Assembly: GCA_963556695.1 (NCBI GenBank) | Contig: CAUWAG010000020.1 | Span: 2,046,001-2,110,000, forward strand | Source: Anthostomella pinea | Taxonomy: Eukaryota > Ascomycota > Sordariomycetes > Xylariales > Xylariaceae | Reading direction: 5' to 3' | Length of the DNA stretch: 64,000 nt | Part shown: positions 1-12,054 of the stretch, in pieces | Numbering within the stretch: position 1 is the stretch's first letter | How the letters are laid out: each line of letters begins with the position of its first letter | The notes under the pieces: model-generated | What the model was told of the DNA's origin: nothing | Databases searched by the model: none | What the model saw: the letters and a program-made list of their open reading frames with translations, nothing else | Program-made: the position numbers and the translations under genes

Positions 1-449
1 TATCAAACCAGAGCTGCTTATTCTGTACGCTTATTCCAGTATTTCCTACTATCTCATGGCGATCTGGAGTCTTGCCAACATGCGCGCACGGAGCCTTATG
101 AGAGCTGAGTGTAGCTACATGTACTGCATGCTTTAATTGCAGAGGGGCCGGACGAGGCGACTTACTTTGATTGTAGGGTGAGGTGCGGCAAATGCGGCAA
201 ATGCGGCAGCAACGTTTATCGCAGTGCCAAGTGTTGCCCGGCTGTAATGACTGCACAACGATGCGGGTGGGTTGAAGGTTGGAGACGGCCAGTTATTTTA
301 CCGAGTGTGAGAGCCGATGGAGGACGAGAGAAGCTGCGGCAGATGTCGACTGCGAGTTCCCGTCGCCTGGAGAGTGATTATCACCGTCGCTTGCACCGTC
401 AATTTGCTTGAGGCCTTATACTCCTCTCGGGAAGACGACTCTCCTTGGC
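1..449. other. intergenic, no gene seen
   Basis: No supportable coding region. A short tandem run of a 9-bp unit (TGCGGCAAA type, about three copies) lies at 180-207. Nothing else structured was noticed. Confidence 0.5.
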
Positions 450-1143
450 TCATTCATATTGCCAGCATCCATAGTCGGAATCGCTGCCGATAAGGGACAA
501 GCCGATTGCGTCGATGCAATCAGTCAGGTTGAAGCTCTCGGTCTTTGCGTACAAGGCGTAGCTTGCGCCGGTATTGTTCAAGTAGTCGGGGATGTCGGGG
601 CAAAGCGAGAGGCCGCCAAAATTGGAACCGTCGTTGGCGAGGAAATTGAGAACCTCCACCTGGGTCTCGGGGCCGCAGTCGTCCACGATGGTCTGGTGGA
701 ACCATCCACCGATGAAAGCGCCGTTAGGGATGTAGGCGGAGTGGGCGACGGTGTACTTGACCAGTCCAGTAGGGTCAACGTAGATCTCCTGGCCGCCGTG
801 GACCTCGACCTGATCCCCGCGTGTTAGCAAACAACGTGGTCTTATTGGTACATGAGGTGAGCTGCAGAGTGATTGGTGGGCAATGGTATTGAAAGCGTGG
901 TGAGGCGCAGGTACATACCGCCATGCCGGTCATCCCGTCATAGACCAGTGTGCCGTGGACCTCGGGACATTTCCCACTGTTCTCAGGGCAGTAGGTGGCT
1001 GGGCCCGAGATGCCGGTGTAGAAGCCCGAGCCGGCAGCTTGCATCGAAGCTCCGTCGATAACAGTGCCGGGGGCGAATGCTGCGATGGAATAGGCTGTGG
1101 CCGAAGCGAAGCCCGGCAGGGTCAGAGCTGCCAGGAATTGCAT
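450..1143 (-). CDS. small secreted protein, PhiA / IgE-binding-like family
   Basis: Two exons, 1143..919 and 809..450, with a 109-nt intron (GTATGT donor at 918, CTAAC branch site, CAG acceptor at 810-812). The join keeps frame and gives 194 residues. Residues 1-17 (MQFLAALTLPGFASATA) form a typical signal peptide. The mature part has paired cysteines (YCPENSGKCPE near residue 51, DDCG, LCPD, DC, GCW) and the stretch GGQEIYVDPTGLVKYT, which resembles the QEIFVDRSG..GYTT motif of fungal cell-wall protein PhiA and related IgE-binding-like secreted proteins. An extracellular or wall-associated role is inferred from family resemblance; no enzymatic motif is visible. The start codon is the only Met directly before the signal peptide. 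The gene looks intact. Confidence 0.8.
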
Positions 1144-2495
1144 GTTTGCTCGGTCGAAGATGGATCGCCGAGGTTAGTTGCAAGGCACACGGTTGCGGTC
1201 TGTTTCTGGGTGCAGGGTTGAGATCAGTGAGGAGCTCTGATATTAGATTGTAACTTCAATGCTAAGATGGCGGTATGGAAAAGTGATTCAATTAGTTCTG
1301 GTGGGATGTGAAACGAGTGACTGGTTGGTGGACGAGTGTGTGGGTGTGGGTGTTTGAGCTGGGGAGGAGACGGAGACGGCAGACAAACTGGAGGTGAAAA
1401 ACAGAAACGTTGAGGGGAGGGGAGTACCTGAGTGCCTCCTGCTTCCTACTTTCGTGTGGTGTCGCTCCTTCCAAAAACACACGTATCGCGCCTTCTCACT
1501 CCACCAGCTGATGCCTTCATTTCCTTATCGATCAAGACTCCCGTCGTTTGGCACTTGTGGGGTGGAAGGCGCGAAGACAGCGCTTACAAGACATGGAGGC
1601 ACCTGGGGCTGTTCATACCTCAATAGGAAGTGTCACCCTCTTTGGGCTCATCGTGGAATCAGCATGGTAAGGTACATTCGAGGATGAGTGACGTGATCCC
1701 ATCTGTGTAAGTACGTTACATACGAGGTAGGCATCATCGTTCTCATTGTGTCAATGAGCACCCTCGACAGCACCATGAGATCAACCATCTTGAGTGGCCC
1801 AAGTAGAGCCATCCAAAACTATTACATATATTCAGCGCGCTCTATCTGCTGCTACTGGGCCGCACCGTGGTCTCGTTCGACAACTGAACGAGCCTCTCAG
1901 CACTTTAACAACGGCCATCGCCAAGATACGCCCCCTATGTCAGAAGCTCATGAATCCTTGCTTTAACATTCGAAGTCCCGTAGTCTGAAGCTTGAAAGCA
2001 TGAAGCCCTGCGTGCCCTTCCTTTTCGCTGAGGGAGGTGCGTATGGCCGTCCCCGACGGTTACCTGCGAGCTGGTAGCCATCGTCGGCACCGCAAATAGT
2101 AGGCTACAGCGAAGCGAGTCCATCGGCTGATGGCCCCTTGTCAACGCACTCGGGCCTTTCGCGAACCGGACTTCTCATTGTCCCATGATGTTATGCTTCT
2201 CCTCGAGAAGTTGACAAAGCGAACCCTCCTTCCGTATCCGAACAGTTCTGCACCGCTCCCGAATTCCCGCCTACCAAATTGCCTTGTCGTCCGTCATCAC
2301 TGGATCAACTGCCCCTGATCGACCAGCATCGGACCATCTGTTCGGTAGAAGACCCAACCCCAGTGCCGCGAGAGCTAAGAGTTGTTGCCGAGCTGGCAAT
2401 TTTCTGCTGTCTGTTTGGCCATCCCAGTCGTCCGTAATGTTGTTGGCGGTTGTGTCAGTTTGGTTACTCTGGTTCATCCTAGGATAGGAAGCTGT
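1144..2495. other. intergenic, no gene seen
   Basis: Upstream region of the secreted-protein gene, followed by sequence with no ORF that looks protein-like. GT-rich low complexity lies at about 1325-1355. No recognisable RNA gene or repeat. Confidence 0.45.
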
Positions 2496-2983
2496 TGTTA
2501 CGAACCAACGAGGCGTACAGGGAATGAGGCCCGCTGGCAGGCCCAACAAGATGGACAGTAACTGGAAGAACCCGGGAGAACGCACGGGCCAAGGAAACGT
2601 CTAGGTCACGTGATCAAGACATCACGTGATGGATAGCTTGGATAGCGAGGTTATCCAACATATCCAGGATAGCTTGGATAGTAAGGTTATCCAACATATC
2701 CACCCCATCAGTAAAGGAGAGATTGGATATATAAGGATGGACATTTCCTAGCTAGACAGATAGACAGTCTCTATCTCAGTGATCAATCTAAGCATCTTAG
2801 CCAACCCTAAGGTGGGAGAAATCTCCTGACGACTCGACTATTCAGTGAACCCAGTTCAGACCAAGCCCTAGTATCTGAGTGTCTTCTAGTTGACAGAAGC
2901 CTCTATCGTCTTTTGTGTTGACTTACCTCAGAACATAAACCCTATAGAACCCTTTAGCCTTATAGGTTAGACGGCTCGTCACA
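2496..2983 (+). mobile_element. LTR (solo or remnant) of an LTR retrotransposon, copy 1
   Basis: About 488 bp beginning TGTTACGAAC and ending CTCGTCACA, nearly identical to the reverse complement of 38259-38748, which defines the ends exactly. It contains a TATA-like GGATATATAAGG at about 2723-2735 and an internal direct repeat of GGATAGCTTGGATAG..GGTTATCCAACATATCC, as expected of an LTR promoter region. Flanking pentamers (GCTGT / ATCGA) do not match, so this copy is either a recombined or rearranged solo LTR or the end of a degraded element. The AT-rich sequence just downstream could be RIP-mutated internal sequence. Superfamily not determined. Confidence 0.75.
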
Positions 2984-3306
2984 ATCGAGGAATAAGCATT
3001 CACTCACCTTTTCATTGATATCATTTGTACTTAAAACCTGAAGGCGCGGATTTACTTAAGGTAAATCCAGGTTTAGGTAAAAAATTATATATAAACAAAG
3101 CAACCTAAATAAATATAAATAAGCTTATTAAACCTCCAATGAATAAAATAAATCATGGATCCTTTGTTAAGTAACTGTGAATGCTAGATAAATTATTTAT
3201 TTATCAAGTATTTGTTAATACTTGATAAATAGTTATCAACGTCTGAAGCGGCCTCTGTCGTAAGATGGCAATACCGCTCACTTCTTGGCTCTTGGCAGCA
3301 TCTATG
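2984..3306. other. AT-rich intergenic stretch
   Basis: AT-rich and poor in C, similar in texture to the 39.7-46.6 kb desert. It contains a perfect hairpin (listed separately). No gene. Confidence 0.5.
3199..3230. repeat. perfect inverted repeat (14-bp arms, 4-nt loop)
   Basis: Arms ATTTATCAAGTATT (3199-3212) and AATACTTGATAAAT (3217-3230) are exact reverse complements around TGTT. It lies about 75 bp beyond the 3' end of the minus-strand SDR gene. It could form a transcript hairpin at that gene's 3' end, or be a chance product of AT richness. Confidence 0.6.
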
Positions 3307-4408
3307 CTAACGCAGCGCTGTCAGCGTGGTGCCTCCATCGACAATGAAGCTGCATCCCGTCACGTAACTCGATCGCGGGCTACACAAGAAGACGACCGCA
3401 TCGGCCACCTCTTCTGGCATCGCTATTCGAGCAATGGGTACTGCGGCCTTCATGAAATCCTCCAGGCCTTCTACACCGCTGGTTGCCTTCTGCACCATGG
3501 GTGTGTCTGTCCAAGAGGGGCAGACGCCGTTGACTCTGATCCCGTAGGATGCATTGTCAAGAGCTATGTGGTGAATTTCACACATCAGCATGTCATATCA
3601 TGGGTGTGGGGGTGCCGTATGACTGCTTGAAGATACTCACCGCTGTTCTTGCTCAATCCAAGAGCCGCATGCTTGGGCGTGGTGTATGGAAGGACATCCG
3701 GGGTGGTGATTAGGGAAGACCCTGAACCGAGGTTGATAACGGAGCCACGCGTTGTTCCCCGGCCGGGAGAGGTGGCCGAAACGGCTCTGGCCTCCTGAGT
3801 CCGCATGGCTACGGATACCTCCCGCGTCACGAGGAACATGCCTACCGTGTTGATGTCAAGAAAGCGCTGGAATACATCCAATGACATACTCGCGATGTCG
3901 GTGGCGTGCTGGACTCCTATCTGGGAAGCAGCACTGTCAGCAGGCCCGTTACAGAAAACGTCAGCAGTGTTGCATATGCTGATAAGACGACAGAAGGAAC
4001 AGCAATGTGATGGATAGTAAGCGCAGGGGGGTTGCAAGGCCTACATACTCCGGCGCTGTTGACGCAATAATCCATGCGGCCGAAGATCTGCATCATGCGG
4101 CTGACAAGGTCGCGAACGGAATCCAACTTGGTGATGTCGACCTGAATCGCCTCGGCACGGAAACGGTCGCCACGGCATTGCACTCGGCGGCGACGTCGGC
4201 CGCCGCACTCAGGGCTATATCGGCAACCAGCAGGCCAGAAGCGCCTTCAGTAGCCAGTAGAAGAGCACATGATCTACCAATACCGCTACCTATGCATTAT
4301 CGTCGGTAATGACCCGTCAACGACGGTCGATGTAAGCAGCTGTCTAGGTAGCCGCTCGAATTCCTGCGTACCTCCGCCGACTACCAAGGCGTTTCCGGAG
4401 ATGTCCAT
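3307..4408 (-). pseudogene. classical short-chain dehydrogenase/reductase (SDR), one frameshift
   Basis: Four exons can be read: 4408-4372, 4289-4049, 3920-3641 and 3563-3307, each with GT..AG borders. They encode about 271 residues of a classical SDR: the glycine-rich cofactor motif GGGSGIGR is built across intron 1, NSAG ends exon 2, the catalytic YxxxK is YTTPK in exon 3, and the C-terminal part runs RVNGVCPSWTDTPM...VTGCSFIVDGG. Family role: NAD(P)H-dependent oxidation or reduction of alcohol/keto groups; substrate unknown. Exon 2 changes frame between AAEC and FRAEAIQVDIT, and exons 1+2 sum to 278 nt, so one nucleotide is missing or two are extra. It is transcribed away from the adjacent PKS and probably belonged to the same biosynthetic locus. 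Either a fresh pseudogene or a sequencing error. Confidence 0.75.
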
Positions 4409-5425
4409 TGCTATGAGTGTGGGTCTCGTAGACTGTGCTTGGGGAAAGTTGAAACGGGTTGTGAAGGATAATATTGCCGGTTGATAATCATGCCGTCAAC
4501 TGAGAGTCTCGTGCTTGGATGATTTATACACCGCAAATCTCACTATGTATGAGCCCTGTCCAGGCAGTAATATGGCAAGTCCATCCTAACTTCCACCCCT
4601 GCCGCCTACTCACTTGAACCGGTGACTCACCTGGAAATAGCTACGTACCGTGTGATTGATATCGAACCATTGCATGTTTACCCTGCGCCCAAGCCCTCAG
4701 TTTGACCAGTAGAAGGGACATTGCGACCCCCGTGGGGCTCCGAAGGATGGGAAGCTTATGCCAAGCTCCATGGATGCTCGTCCAGCAGCCATCACTCGCT
4801 TGTCTTCGTTCTCGCTTTCCTCTTCTAGGCGTCGCCATGTCATGCTCTGCGGGATCCAATGAATGAAGTTTCTGCGGCCCAACCTCTTCATGATAACGGA
4901 TCAAGACATCCCTGGAGGCTTGACCTACTATCATGCAACGGAGCGGACCGCTCTCTTGGGTATATTGAGTCCAGAACATACTGGTGCTGATCAAAGGCCA
5001 CTCTGCTTAGTGGTCGCTGTTGACCCAGTCTAGAACATGCCCCTGAGGCCTGGTGATAACAATCTACAGCCTCATTTGGCCTTGTACGCTGCAGTTGGGA
5101 CTCTTATCTGCATTAGTCTCGAAGCTGTATGAGTCTCACTTCAAGGTGTAGCTCTATTATTGGTAGTCGAGACCTCGATTGCGGTCTTGACGTCGACGAA
5201 GTAGGTACATGGGAAGTGGTCCTAAGTCTAATCCACTGAGTGCTCAAAGTGAGTACAAGCAAATATAAAGGGGTTTACCACTTCTCTCCTCGTAGCTAGT
5301 CCTAGGCACGAACAGCTGGCTCTCGTGAAATTAGTCTACACTCGTCCCTTCTTACATCTCGACGTACCGATCAACGCGAGACATTCCATTCTCCATCTCG
5401 TTTCCCAACAGGAGGAAGCTCAGCC
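4409..5425. other. divergent promoter region between SDR and PKS
   Basis: About 1 kb separates the two divergently transcribed genes. A TATA-like CAAATATAAAGG at about 5260 lies about 160 bp upstream of the PKS start. No coding region is supported here. Confidence 0.4.
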
Positions 5426-8400
5426 ATGTCTGAATCTAGCAATGTCGTCATGGATTCGTCTTCCGCCTCTAGCGGAGACAATTCTAGCGTGGTGATGGTG
5501 ACAGACGAGGGCACCAGTGGTTCTGCTGACTCGACCTCACTTGAGGAAGACCCCCCTTTGTATTGTGGGCATGGGTATGTCCTTGCAACCACCCGACCAA
5601 CGGACGAGATATGCCAGTATACCAGGAGAACAGCTTGCCGCCTCCCCGGAGGTGTTCACTCCCCTTCCGATCTTTGGGATCTCCTGGTGAAGCAGGTCTC
5701 GGCTCAAGGTCCCGTGCCGCCCGAGAGATACAACATTAATGGCTTCTACGATGCCAAGGGCAACCGTAGCGGTACTACTAACGTACCAGGCGGCTACTTC
5801 CTCGACGAGGACGTGCGTCAGTTTGATAATGCCTTCTTTGGCATAAACAACCTAGAAGCTACGTACATGGACCCTTAGCAGCGCAAGCTGCTCGAGGTTG
5901 TGTACAAATGCCTTATGAACTCGGGGACTTTAACGGGAGGTGTGGCGGGTTCCATAACGGGCGTCTACGCTGCCAACTTTTCCGTTGACTACCAGCCCAT
6001 TTAGACTTGCGATCCCGACTATCTCCATAGATATGTCGCAACCGGCTCTGGTGCTACGATCATGTCAAACCGCATTAGTCATGTCTTCAACCTTTATGGC
6101 CCCAGGTATTTACAGTCCCTTTACACGCCCTTCTAACACTTTATGGTTGAACATGCGCAATGCTGACGACATTTTCTTGTCCTCCTTTAGCTTTACCATA
6201 GATACCGCGTGTTCTTCTTCCATTTACGCGCTCCACCAAGCGCTGAACGCCATCAAGGCGGGTGATTGTGACAGCGCTATCGTGGCCAGCTCCAACCTGA
6301 TTCTGTCTCCCGAGCTCCATATAGCGGCGGCCAAGAGCGGAGTACTTTCGCCAACAGCAACGTGCCACACCTTTGATGCCTCAGCCGACGGATATGGTCG
6401 TGCCGAAGCTGCTAACGCTATCTATATAAAGCCTCTGTCCGCCGCAGTCAGGGACGGGAACCCGATCAGGGCTGTTGTGCGGGGGAGTGCTGTGAATGCG
6501 TAAGAAACCCTCATCCACATCTATTTCAGGCTGTGAGAGAGAAACAATAGTACAGTGACTGAAACTCTTTACAGCAGCGGCAAGACACCAGGAATCTCGC
6601 TGCCGAGCGGCTGGCTCCAAGAAGTAGTCATGAGGAAGGCCTATGCTAATGCCAAACTGAACTTCGCCGAGACCGACTACGTTGAGTGTCACGGGACAGG
6701 GACTCCAGTGGGTGATCCCATTAAGGTCTCGGCCATCGGAAGATGCTTTTCTCCACGAGAAGGCGCGCCATCCCCCCCCCCCCCCCCCCCCCACACACAC
6801 CCACACACACAATTGCTCGTAGGATCGGTAAGTGAATCCTTCATTACCCCTTACCGACGGATGACAAAAGAAAAGAGCTGATTTAGACAACGACAATCCA
6901 TGGGTCAAGACCAATGTAGGACACAGTGAAGGCAGCAGTGCCCTGACCTCGATCCTCAAGGTTGTGGAAGCATTCGAGAAGGGCCAAATTCCGCCCTCGC
7001 AGGGGATTGTCAAGTTGAACCCCAAATGTGAGTCCTGCCTTGTTCCCCAGCCCATTGATCATGGGGGCTGACTTTAGGTTACAGGGTTCCTGGCCGAACA
7101 CAATTTGAAAGTTGCCCAGGAAGTGGAAGAATGGCCGCGAGCTGTTCGCCGCGCGAGCATCAACTCATTTGGCTATGGTGGTCCCAACGCCCATGTGATT
7201 CTCGAATCTCCCGAGAGCTACCTCGGCCACAACTACCTTTCGAAAGGGGGCTTCGCAGCCGACGATCCGAGCGAGCGAGATGGACAGACTCTAATGGTGC
7301 TTCCCGTCTCGGCAGCATCGCCTAAGTCGTTGGAGATGCTCGTCGCCCAGGTCGCGCAAGCTGTGGCGCAATCGCATGACACAGAATCGCCCCAGAGCCT
7401 GGCTCATACGCTGGTCAATGGCCGGGACCACTTGCAGCACAGGAGTTTCATCTTGACGAAACTCGAAGAGGGGCTTGGGCGACTCATGGATGCGACAGCG
7501 GTCCCGAGGCAAGCAGTCAGTCCACCGCCATTTGCCTTTGTCTTCACCGGCCAGGGTGCGCAGTACGCTGGCATGGCCAAGGAACTGCTGTCCACGAGCC
7601 AAAACTTCCGCCACACGATCCGTCGCCTCGACTGCATACTTCAGGGTCTCCCCCCTGTACACGTGCCGAAGTGGACACTCGAGCAGACACTGCTGAATGG
7701 TTCAAACAGCCGTATCAACGAAGTGACACGCAGCCAGCCGCTCTGCACGGCCGTACAGATAGGGCTTGTCAACCTGCTGCGCAGTTGGGGGGTGCAGTCC
7801 ACGTCCGTGCTCGGGCATTCGTCAGGCGAGATCGCCGCAGCATACACGGCTGGTCACTTAACATCGAAACAAGCCATTCTCGTAGCCTATTTCCGTGGAT
7901 TGGCTGTAGGCAAGCTACGCTCCAAAGGAGCCATGGTGGCGGCTGGCTTAGCCCCCGACGAGGCCAACCTACTCATCAAGAGCAAAGGGCTTGAGTCACA
8001 AGTCCGGGTAGCGTGCATCAATGCACCCGAAAGTGTGACCTCTGTGGACGGCATCGAGATGCTGAAGCGACATTATGCAGGGTGAAAACGAGTTTGCCAG
8101 AAGCCTGGGGACTGGAGGTCGTGCTTACCATTCATATATGATGGAGGAGGTCGGCAAGCTGTATGAAGGTCTCCTGGCACCCTACTTTGGATCCGAAGAC
8201 TCCGACGACGAAGGAGATGCCTGCGTTCCGGCGATGCAGGCTAGAATGTATTACTCTGTCGGACACGACCCGCAACATCTCGGTGTCATTGATAGTCAGA
8301 CGTATATGCCGGCGTACTGGAGAAAGAACTTGGAGCAGCCCGTCCAGTTCAGCGCAGCGGTCGGGAACCTGGTGGCAGGAGACAAGGATGTCCACCTGAT

Positions 8401-11400
8401 TGAGATATGCCCGCATGCCACACTCAAGGGTCCCATCAAGCAAATCCGAACAGGGCTTGGGATGAGCGAGGTATCACTTCCTTACTCGGCAACACTAGTG
8501 AGAGGACAGGATGCCGACTTGTGCATGAAGATGCTTGCTGGCGCGCTCTTCACGCACTGCTACCAGACATTGCGCTGGGACGCAGTCGACGGCCTACCTA
8601 GATCGGGCCTAAGGATTCTCCACGAACTTGCTCCTTACCCATGGGATTACTCCGGAGGTCTGCTTTGGAGCGAGCCTCGTGCCAGTCTCGAAATGCGAAA
8701 CCGAAGACACCTCCGTCACGAGCTTCTTGGCACCCTGGCGCTCACGGGCAACGGTATTGACTTTACGTGCCGAAACCTGCCTCGTCCGAACGAGATACCA
8801 TGACTCAAAGACCACAAGCTGGAAGACCAGATTGTGTTCCTAGCGACGGGATACATGGGGCTTGCCATCGAGGCCCTGTCACAGATGACAGACGCCAAGG
8901 AGAAACCAGCAGCTCAGCTTGCATTCGAGTTCCGCAACGTGAACATCAGCGCCGCGCTCAACATAGCCGACGAAGACAGAGACGTTTATTTGTCCGCCAA
9001 GGACCTGGAGCTGCACAACACCATGTCCCGGCGCAAGATTTCGAACACCAACAGTTCGGGCGATTGGCACGACTATGCCGTCTCTTCTTGGCTGGCAGGT
9101 CGGACAACGGTACATTGCACGGGGAGCATCCGCTTGGCGGAGCGCGCAGAGAAGGATGATGGCGTTGCGTTGCAGAACACGGAAGCGTTTGACACGTGGT
9201 CCACGGGCCGATGGTACACCAAGTGGCACGAGGAAGGACTATGCTTTGGTCCGCACTTTCAGTCCCTTACCAGCCTGCAGACCGATGGGGGAAGAAGGCG
9301 GCGTGAGGCTATTGGGACGACACGTCTACAGCCTGCCATAACAGGTGGCTCGTATTACCCCGTGCACCCCGTCACCATAGATGCCGCCCTCCAGGCAGCC
9401 ATTCTCAGCACGACGGCCGGACACGTGCCCTCGTTGAAGACCTGGCTTCCCGTCTTCATCGAAGAGTGCAGAATCCAGCCTCCACAGTTCACCACAGATG
9501 CAGATAGCGAGGAGGCCACTGGGGAGATCCAGTCGCAATCCTGGGAGACGGGTCTCTCCAGCCGGAGAATCGACGGGACCATGCGGGACTCGCGCGTACA
9601 CCTGTGGTTGACTTCCGAGGGGGGCGCATCTCGCTGTTCACTGGGAAGAAAACCACCACAAAATGGAGCAGTCCGAAGGCGACAGCAGCAGCAGCAACGA
9701 CGTTACCGACGTGTTTACCAAGCGCCAGCCCACCCTGAGGGTCAACTGGAAGCCTGACTGCCTGCGGCTGGGCCCGGAAAGCCAGGGCCAGCTGAGGGAG
9801 TACGTGACCGGCTTCGTTGACGAGCAGCATGACGACATGCGCGATGAGAGCTTGGCTGTTATGACGGCACTGCTTGACCTAGCCGGTCACAAGAACCCGC
9901 GATTCGGGTCTTGGAGCTCGACGGTGACGCGCTGGGGTACAAGGCTGACCAGTGGCAGGCAGTGCTGGGCAAGGGAACTGCCTTTGCGCGTTACCAGTCC
10001 TGGGCCTCGGGCAATCTGACGGACAATGGAGACGTGGAGGTGGAAGGGCATAGTGACGGCGAAGAAGGACCTTGTCTACGCCACTGCACTCTATGCGATA
10101 AACGACCGAGCACACCTGCGCGCGGTTGAGTCGGTGCAGATCCACGCTGGCTCTGGCGGGCTAGGCATCGCGGCCATCACCCTGGCGCGGCGGTTGGGTG
10201 CTGTCGTCTACACCACCGTAGGCTCGCAAACAAAACGCGACTATCTGGTTAACGAGCTGGGCGTGCCCGCCTCGCATATTTTCAGCTCGCGCGACGCCTC
10301 GTTAGTACAGGTCGTGAAGCAGGCGACCGGCGGCCACGGCGTCGACGTCGTTATTAACTCGCTGGTCGGCGACCTCGTGCACGAGAGCTGGCGGTGCCTG
10401 TCGGAGTTCGGTGGGCGCTTCGTTGAGGTCGGGAAGCGCGAGCTCGTCGACTCAGGAAAGCTCGACATCCGCGTCTTCTTGCGCGGCGCCACGTTCACGG
10501 CGTTAGACCTATCCGAGCTGTTCTATGCTACGGACCCGTTCCATCGCGCAACCTGGGACCGACTTATGGCCGAGACACTCGACCTATACCGCTCAGGCGA
10601 GATTGCGCCGCTGCCGATGAAGGTGTTCGATGTCGGGCAGGTTGCGCAGGCGTATCGCTATTTCGCGAGCAAGGAGAGGGTGGCCAAGGTGGTAATTTCT
10701 ATGGAGGACACGCGGCAAACGAGGGTTCCGGTAAGACTTCAACCAACCCCCATCCCCAACTCCCTCCCCCTCTTCACCTGGACAAGAAACGCAGCGTTAA
10801 ATACATACTGACTCGCTTTTTTTTCCTTCGAAATCAGGTGGCTCCAGCTACCTATCAGAGCGTTTTCGACCCTGAGAAAGTTTACCTCCTTGTCGGATGT
10901 CTAGGCGGCCTGGGACGTAGTCTGAGCTGCTTCATGATGGCCCGCGGCTGCCGCTACTTTGTCTTCCTCGGCCGCTCAGGGGCCGACAAGCCGAGTGCCC
11001 AACAGCTCGTGTCACGGCTGGAGAAGGCTGGGGCAACGGTCGGTATCGTCCGCGGCGACGTCTCCAGCGCATCTGACGTGACCGCTGCGGTGTCCGCGTG
11101 CCTGGCCATGTGCCGGCGCATTGGTGGCGTCATCCCAGCGGCCATGGGCCTGCACGAGGCTCTCTTCACCAAAATGCCCTGCGAGGCCTGGCACACGGGC
11201 ATCGATCCCAAGTGGCAAGGCACCTGAAACCTACATAACGTATTGCAGATACACGTGAACAAGGACCCGAGCAACGAGCCCGACTTCTTCCTACTCACGT
11301 CCTCGGTCTCAGGCACAGTGGGAACCGCGACCGAGGCTAACTACTGTGCCGCTAACGGTTTCCTCGACGCTTTTGCGCGGTGGCGTCGGTCTCGTGGCCA

Positions 11401-12054
11401 GGCGGGCATTTCTATCGGGCTCGGCATGATTTCCGAAGTCGGCTACTTGCACGAAAATCTCGAGATCGAGGCGCTGCTGCTGAGGAAGGGCATCCAGCCG
11501 CTCAACGAAGAGGAATTTCTACAAGTAGTCGACCTAGCCTTAGCCAGCGAGTCGTGCCGTCAGCCCAAAGAGAGTCAGTCACCTTCTCAAGGGGCTCGAG
11601 CCGGCGGCTATCCGCCAACTCAGCGCCCAGGGCTTCGGCGTCACAAGCCACGGCGTCCTAGTTGAGGCGCGTGCCTCGCTCCTTCTGGCATCCCTCTTAG
11701 CCGAGAAAGAAGCGGCTGCTGGGGTGTCTCAGAAGGGCCACGCCGCCGTAGTAGCCGCTGCCCCGTGGTTCAAGGACGCACCTGCGGCGGTTTCAGCTGC
11801 CCTGGCGCCCGAAGCAGACGCGGAAACCCTACATGAGGCAGTTCTCCGGCTGATGAAGAAGCGCTTTTCTAATCTCATCCTCATGCCGGCCGACCGACTT
11901 TGGGGTAGATAGTGTGATTGCGTCCGAATGTCGGTCCTGGTTCTGGTCCGTCTTCCGTGTCGATGTCCCTTTTCTGGATATTATGAGTGCGGGGACGAGT
12001 CTGCAGGTCTTGGCCGGATTCGTTGAAGGGAAGCTGGCGGTAGAAACGAAGTAA
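5426..12054 (+). pseudogene. highly reducing type I polyketide synthase, decayed
   Basis: Domains in order: KS about 5630-7190 (active-site Cys in DTACSSS, codon 6210; His in VECHGTGTP, codon 6690; NVGHSEG), AT about 7530-8480 (FTGQGAQ, GHSSGE with Ser codon 7819), DH about 8790-9600 (DHKLEDQIVF keeps the His but lacks the usual Gly and Pro), start of a C-methyltransferase about 9720-10025, ER about 10026-10730 (IHAGSGGLGIAAI), KR about 10838-11560 (GCLGGLGRS, SSVSG, NYCAANGFLDAF), ACP about 11800-12054 (GVDSVIASE, Ser for phosphopantetheine). Introns at 6106-6190, 6500-6574, about 6828-6886, 7028-7084 and 10731-10837. In-frame stops: TAG 5876, TAG 6002, TGA 8801, TGA 11225, each where Q or W is expected. 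Frameshifts near 8085, 9590-9660, 9900, 11575 and 11895; most of the MT domain and the N-terminal half of ER are deleted at about 10025. It would have made a reduced polyketide; it is now non-functional. Confidence 0.93.
6772..6811 (+). repeat. poly-C (21) plus CA microsatellite inside the KS region
   Basis: Twenty-one C residues (6772-6792) are followed by two short (AC)n runs. The tract lies in the PKS ketosynthase between the catalytic-His motif and KTNVGHSEG, next to the third intron. With this tract length the exon/intron junction at 6827/6887 does not keep frame, so slippage here probably contributed to the loss of the gene. The exact count is the least reliable base call in the window. 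Confidence 0.8.

Noticed and set aside
6381..7055. Minus-strand 224-codon ORF inside the PKS
   Set aside because: Shadow of KS coding sequence and the poly-C tract (poly-Gly run); no family features.
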